From Deltaproteobacteria bacterium (lineage in GTDB: Bacteria; Myxococcota_A; UBA796; UBA2385), in NCBI GenBank assembly GCA_003694325.1, contig RFKJ01000358.1, positions 1 through 12,853 of the forward strand: DNA of 12,853 nt, given 5' to 3'. Positions 7,968 to 12,853 of this stretch are shown piece by piece. A model generated the notes under the pieces. That model had not been told where the DNA came from. It made no database searches and was given only the letters and a program-made list of their open reading frames with translations. A program made the translations under genes and the position numbers. Every line of letters begins with the position of its first letter. Positions within the stretch are counted from its first letter, which is position 1.

Positions 7968-8068
7968 CTGGCGAGTGTCGCCGTCGACGCCCACGCCCGC
8001 GGTGAAGCGGCGCAGGGCCTCGGCGCCATCGTGTCGCCGTTGGTTGCCGACGGACCGGAGGGCCCCCC

Positions 8069-8108
8069 CGAGTCCTGTCACTTCCAATGTCGAAAATGAC
8101 AGGACTCG
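8069..8108. terminator. Perfect 12-base inverted repeat downstream of the secreted protein gene
   Basis: CGAGTCCTGTCA (8069-8080) and TGACAGGACTCG (8097-8108) are exact reverse complements separated by 16 bases that are much richer in A and T than the surroundings. The stem starts 26 bases after the stop of the minus-strand secreted protein gene, the expected place for a transcript-ending or mRNA-stabilising hairpin. On that strand it is followed by a G-run, not a T-run, so it is not a classical intrinsic terminator. As it also lies upstream of the M1 gene, a dyad operator is an alternative. Confidence 0.5.
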
Positions 8109-8134
8109 CAGCCATGCATCGCAGCCTCGCCCCG

Positions 8135-9589
8135 CTACAGAAGCTCGGGCTTCGCCGACGCCGTCGTCGACGTGTTCCGCGTGCCCTTGCCGAAGCCGGA
8201 TGCCTTGTAGACGACGCCGGTGCCGGTCGTTGCCCCGGCGCTGTCCACCGAGGCCCCGGTGCTGTCCTGGACGGTGATGTCGACCTGGACCGGTGCGCTG
8301 TCGCTGATGGCGACATCGCTGGTGAAGGTCAGGTTGTACTCGTTCCACTGGGCCGCGAGCGGGGCCTGGAAGTCGGGCTCGACGGCCGGGTTGGCGTCTT
8401 GCGAGTCGATCAGGAAGTCGAGGGTGGCGACCTCGGCCGCGGCTTCGCCGGTCACCGCCACGTCGGCGTACCACGTGCCGAGATCGGCGTCGTAGCCCCA
8501 CAGCATGTGTCCGATCTCCAGCCCGTCGGTGGGGTCGAGGTCTTCGATGAACACCTCGGTGTCACCGGCCTCGACGATGAAGACGATCTCGACCGAGCCG
8601 TCCAGGAGGCTGCCGTCGGCGGCCTTGGGGTCGATGGACAGGAGGTACTGGCCGCCCACGACGGCGTCGGGATCGATGAACTCGATGCCGTCGGCCACGA
8701 AGCGCCGCTCGATGGTGTCGGGGCTGGTGGCGGAAGCCTCGGCCAGGACCGCGCCGTCGGCGGTCGTCACCGTGGTGTTCACCACCTCGCTGGCGCCGTC
8801 GGTGTTCGACGACAGGGTGGTCAGCCGGTAGCTGCCGTTCTTGCGCTGCTTGAGCTTGACCTTGCCGATGCCCTCGGGAGTGGAGGCGGCCACGAGGCTG
8901 TCGGTCTGGCTCATGCTGTCGACGAACACGCCCTCTGCGTCGTAGGCCGCGACCTGCCAGGTCAGGCTGTCGGTGCCGGGATCGGTGTCCACCGTGGCCT
9001 TCCAGCGCGTCCGGACGTCGTCCACGCGCAGCTCGACCGGCGCCAGGCCGGAAGCGTCGCCGAAGCTGCCGGCGACCTGCAGCGACGCGCCGTCCGCCAG
9101 GGCGTCCTGGGCCCCGCCGGCCCGGGCGATGACGACCGTCTCGAGCTGCGAGTTGACATCTCCTTCCAGGCCCACGATGCGGGCCTTCACGCTGAGCCCG
9201 TCGCTCAGCGTGGCGGTGGACCAGGCGCAGGGGGCGGTCTGGCAGGGCGCCAGGTCAAAGGACGCGCTCTCGAAGGCCACGTCGTAGGTGACGTCGATGG
9301 TCGCCGTCACGGTGACGTTCGGGTCGTTGAAGCCCTCGATGTCGGCGCTTCCGCGCACCCGCGTCACCGACCGGTCCAAGGCGACGGTCCGGTCCAGCGT
9401 TGCCGTGTCGAAGGAGAGGCTGTCGACGTCGGTGGCGGTGTCCCCCGATGTGACCACCACGACCTTGTAGCCGATGCCGCCGCGCTGCTTGATCTTGCCG
9501 CGCCGGATGAAGGCGGCGTCCGCGGTCGGGATGCCGCCGAGGAGGAGCACGGCGGCGGTGGAGATGCAGAGACGGGCGGGGAAGGACAT
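8135..9589 (-). CDS. Secreted protein of unknown function with internal duplication
   Basis: I do not recognise a named family. The start ATG (9589) has GAGG five bases upstream and gives a good Sec signal peptide (MSFPARLCISTAAVLLLGG, cleavage probably after TADA-A, about residue 26); the frame continues 17 codons upstream without support. There is no lipobox. The mature protein of about 458 residues is rich in Asp, Val, Thr, Ala and Ser with many short strand-like stretches, typical of exported beta-sandwich proteins. The segment GKIKQRGGIGYKV (31-43) is echoed by GKVKLKQRKNGSYRL (242-256), and both are followed by Thr/Ser/Asp-rich strands, suggesting two copies of a unit of about 210 residues. 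Two cysteines, 116 and 121 (APCQTAPCAW), could form a small disulfide loop. No catalytic motif is seen. It lies before the secreted M1 peptidase gene on the same strand, so a shared extracellular or envelope role is possible; whether the two are co-transcribed is unclear because of the inverted repeat between them. Confidence 0.87.
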   Translation of the reverse strand: MSFPARLCISTAAVLLLGGIPTADAAFIRRGKIKQRGGIGYKVVVVTSGDTATDVDSLSFDTATLDRTVALDRSVTRVRGSADIEGFNDPNVTVTATIDVTYDVAFESASFDLAPCQTAPCAWSTATLSDGLSVKARIVGLEGDVNSQLETVVIARAGGAQDALADGASLQVAGSFGDASGLAPVELRVDDVRTRWKATVDTDPGTDSLTWQVAAYDAEGVFVDSMSQTDSLVAASTPEGIGKVKLKQRKNGSYRLTTLSSNTDGASEVVNTTVTTADGAVLAEASATSPDTIERRFVADGIEFIDPDAVVGGQYLLSIDPKAADGSLLDGSVEIVFIVEAGDTEVFIEDLDPTDGLEIGHMLWGYDADLGTWYADVAVTGEAAAEVATLDFLIDSQDANPAVEPDFQAPLAAQWNEYNLTFTSDVAISDSAPVQVDITVQDSTGASVDSAGATTGTGVVYKASGFGKGTRNTSTTASAKPELL

Positions 9590-9708
9590 GGAAGCCTCGG
9601 GGTTGGGGTCGGCCCTTGGAATACAGGCGGGCTCTTCCACCCGGACCCTTCCGGGATCTCACAGCCGCCCGTGCAGCGACCCGCCGAACCGGCGAGTAGG
9701 CTGATGCG
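9590..9708. promoter_or_regulatory. Divergent intergenic region, probable promoters for both sides
   Basis: These 119 bases separate the divergent secreted-protein and FHA genes and should hold both promoters. The only AT-leaning hexamer is around 9620-9625 (TGTATT on the minus strand), a weak -10 candidate about 35 bases before ATG 9589. Two short GC dyads occur: CCCGG/CCGGG (9640-9655) and CGCCG/CGGCG (9682-9694); the latter abuts AGTAGG (9695-9700), the likely weak ribosome binding site of the FHA gene. I cannot assign -35 boxes. Confidence 0.4.
9595..9598 (-). promoter_or_regulatory. Ribosome binding site GAGG of the secreted protein gene
   Basis: GAGG on the minus strand lies five bases before ATG 9589, supporting this start, which also places the signal peptide at the N-terminus. 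Confidence 0.6.
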
Positions 9709-10601
9709 ATGCGTGCCTTCGTCCTCTTCCGCCTTCCCGATGGCAGCTCTGTCGAGCTGGGCCACGGCGACCTCATCGGCCGTCTGCGGTCCGCGGCATT
9801 GCCCATCGCCGACGGGCGGATCTCCGAAGCCCACGCCATGGTCAGCCTGCGCGGGCAGGATCTCAAGCTCCTCGCCCTCCGGGGCCGCTTCGCCGTGGAC
9901 GGCAAGCCCGGCCAGGCCGTCGTGCTCACGGCGGGCCAGCGGATCGCCCTGGCCGAGGGCCTCAGCCTGGTGGTGGAACAGGTCGCGCTGCCCGATGCCG
10001 TCTTCGGCGTGGAGGGCGACGGCCTGCCCCCCGTCGTGGTCACTGGCACCAGCAGCCTGCTCACCCGGCCCCGCCCGGAGCTGGTGCCGCGCTTCCTGCC
10101 GACTGCGCCCGCCCACCTGTGGAACGACGGAGAGGACTGGGTTCTCTCCCACGCTGGCCACACGCGCTCGGTCCGTGCGGGCGACGAGTGGGTGGTCGAC
10201 GGGCGGCGCTTTCGCGGCGCCGCCGTGGCGCTGCGGCGCGCCGGCCGCTCGGTGACTCGCCTCGACGGGGCCTTCAGTCGACCGCTCCGGGTGGTGGCGC
10301 GCTTCGAGACGGTCCACGTCATGCCGGACCGGGGGCCACCGCTGGCGCTGAGCGGCCTCGCCGCGCGGCTGCTGTCGGAGCTGGTGGCCTTCGACGGCCC
10401 GGTGGCCTGGCAGGTGCTCGCGCGCGAGCTGTGGCCCGTCGAAGACGACGAACATCTGCTCCGCCGCAAGCTCGACGTGAACCTCTCCCGTCTTCGACGG
10501 CGCCTGCGAGAGGCCAGCATCCGCTCCGACCTCGTGCGCTCGGACGGCAAGGGTCACGTCGAGCTGTTCCTGCACGACGGCGACACGGTGGAGGACTGCA
10601 C

Positions 10602-10605
<4 letters not shown>
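9709..10605 (+). CDS. FHA-like domain and winged-helix (OmpR-type) regulatory protein
   Basis: Probable cytoplasmic regulator of 298 residues. Residues about 15-92 look like a forkhead-associated domain, which binds phosphothreonine peptides: GR (24-25), RISEAH with Ser39 and His42 at FHA spacing, and a V-D-G turn (63-65) where most FHA domains have Asn-Gly. A middle part (about 137-178) is beta-rich. The C-terminal part (about 212-292) matches an OmpR/PhoB-type winged helix: a helix LSGLAARLLSELV, then VAWQVLARELW, the basic recognition-helix-like run RRKLDVNLSRLRRRLRE, and a wing with GKGHVELFL. Such a protein could bind DNA when docked to a phosphorylated kinase. No receiver domain is present. 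The start at 9709 is preceded by a weak AGTAGG site. The stop codon overlaps the kinase start (GTGA), so the two are translationally coupled and very probably act together. The FHA call is less certain than the winged helix because key FHA residues are changed. Confidence 0.88.
10590..10594 (+). promoter_or_regulatory. Ribosome binding site GGAGG for the GTG start at 10602
   Basis: GGAGG, inside the end of the FHA gene, lies seven bases before GTG 10602. It decides the start of the kinase gene, which has no ATG upstream of its glycine-rich loop. Confidence 0.7.

Positions 10606-12853
<2,248 letters not shown>

Noticed and set aside
8037..8053. Stem CCGTTGG/CCGACGG with a three-base loop in the M1 leader region
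   Set aside because: It needs a G-T pair that becomes an A-C mismatch in the minus-strand transcript, where it would matter, so it was not called as a leader structure.
5494..8277. A 927-codon open frame on the plus strand opposite the M1 peptidase gene
   Set aside because: It is the GC-driven mirror of the real gene: its translation is Gly/Val/Asp-rich and low in motifs, while the minus frame has a signal peptide, HEIAH and the downstream Glu.
7924..8316. 131-codon upstream extension of the M1 peptidase frame
   Set aside because: The translation is Arg/Pro/Ser-rich shadow sequence, it would place the signal peptide internally, and it crosses the inverted repeat and the end of the neighbouring gene.
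8087..10255. 722-codon plus-strand frame opposite the secreted protein gene
   Set aside because: Antisense shadow: its translation is Gly/Val/Asp-rich without domains and it crosses the real divergent promoter region and FHA start.

Overview
The window is very GC-rich and densely coding. It carries two Hanks-type Ser/Thr kinases, an FHA/winged-helix protein and several large protein-processing or secreted proteins. This mix suggests a large-genome bacterium of the Myxococcota (Polyangia-like) or a related deltaproteobacterial lineage. The taxonomic call is an inference from gene content and protein style, not from a marker gene. I see no rRNA, tRNA, CRISPR array, insertion sequence, integrase or phage gene.

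There are seven genes in three blocks. Block A (+ strand, 1-5367) reads as an operon: a Ser/Thr kinase with a long TPR-like C-terminal half (5' end outside the window), a 223-residue unrecognised protein built from two similar halves, and a 688-residue subtilase. The gaps are 26 and 17 bases, and the second and third genes each have a clear GGAG ribosome binding site. Neither of these two proteins has a signal peptide, so a kinase-controlled cytoplasmic protease module is a reasonable but unproven reading.

Block B (- strand, 9589 down to 5386) holds two exported proteins: a 484-residue secreted protein of unknown function with an internal duplication, then an 845-residue M1-like zinc metallopeptidase with a long N-terminal extension. 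They are separated by 211 bases containing a perfect 12-base inverted repeat with a 16-base spacer just after the first gene, and a strong hairpin just before the second. The M1 gene converges on the subtilase gene with only 18 bases between stop codons.

Block C (+ strand, 9709 to the right edge) is divergent from block B across 119 bases. An FHA-like/winged-helix protein overlaps by four bases (GTGA) with a membrane-anchored Ser/Thr kinase that has a beta-propeller-like C-terminal region and runs off the window. A phosphopeptide-binding, DNA-binding regulator coupled to a kinase is a plausible sensor-to-transcription pair.

The most interesting items are the kinase / duplicated beta protein / signal-less subtilase operon, the subtilase's two large insertions, the M1-type enzyme lacking the usual GxMEN motif, and the FHA-winged-helix/kinase pair.
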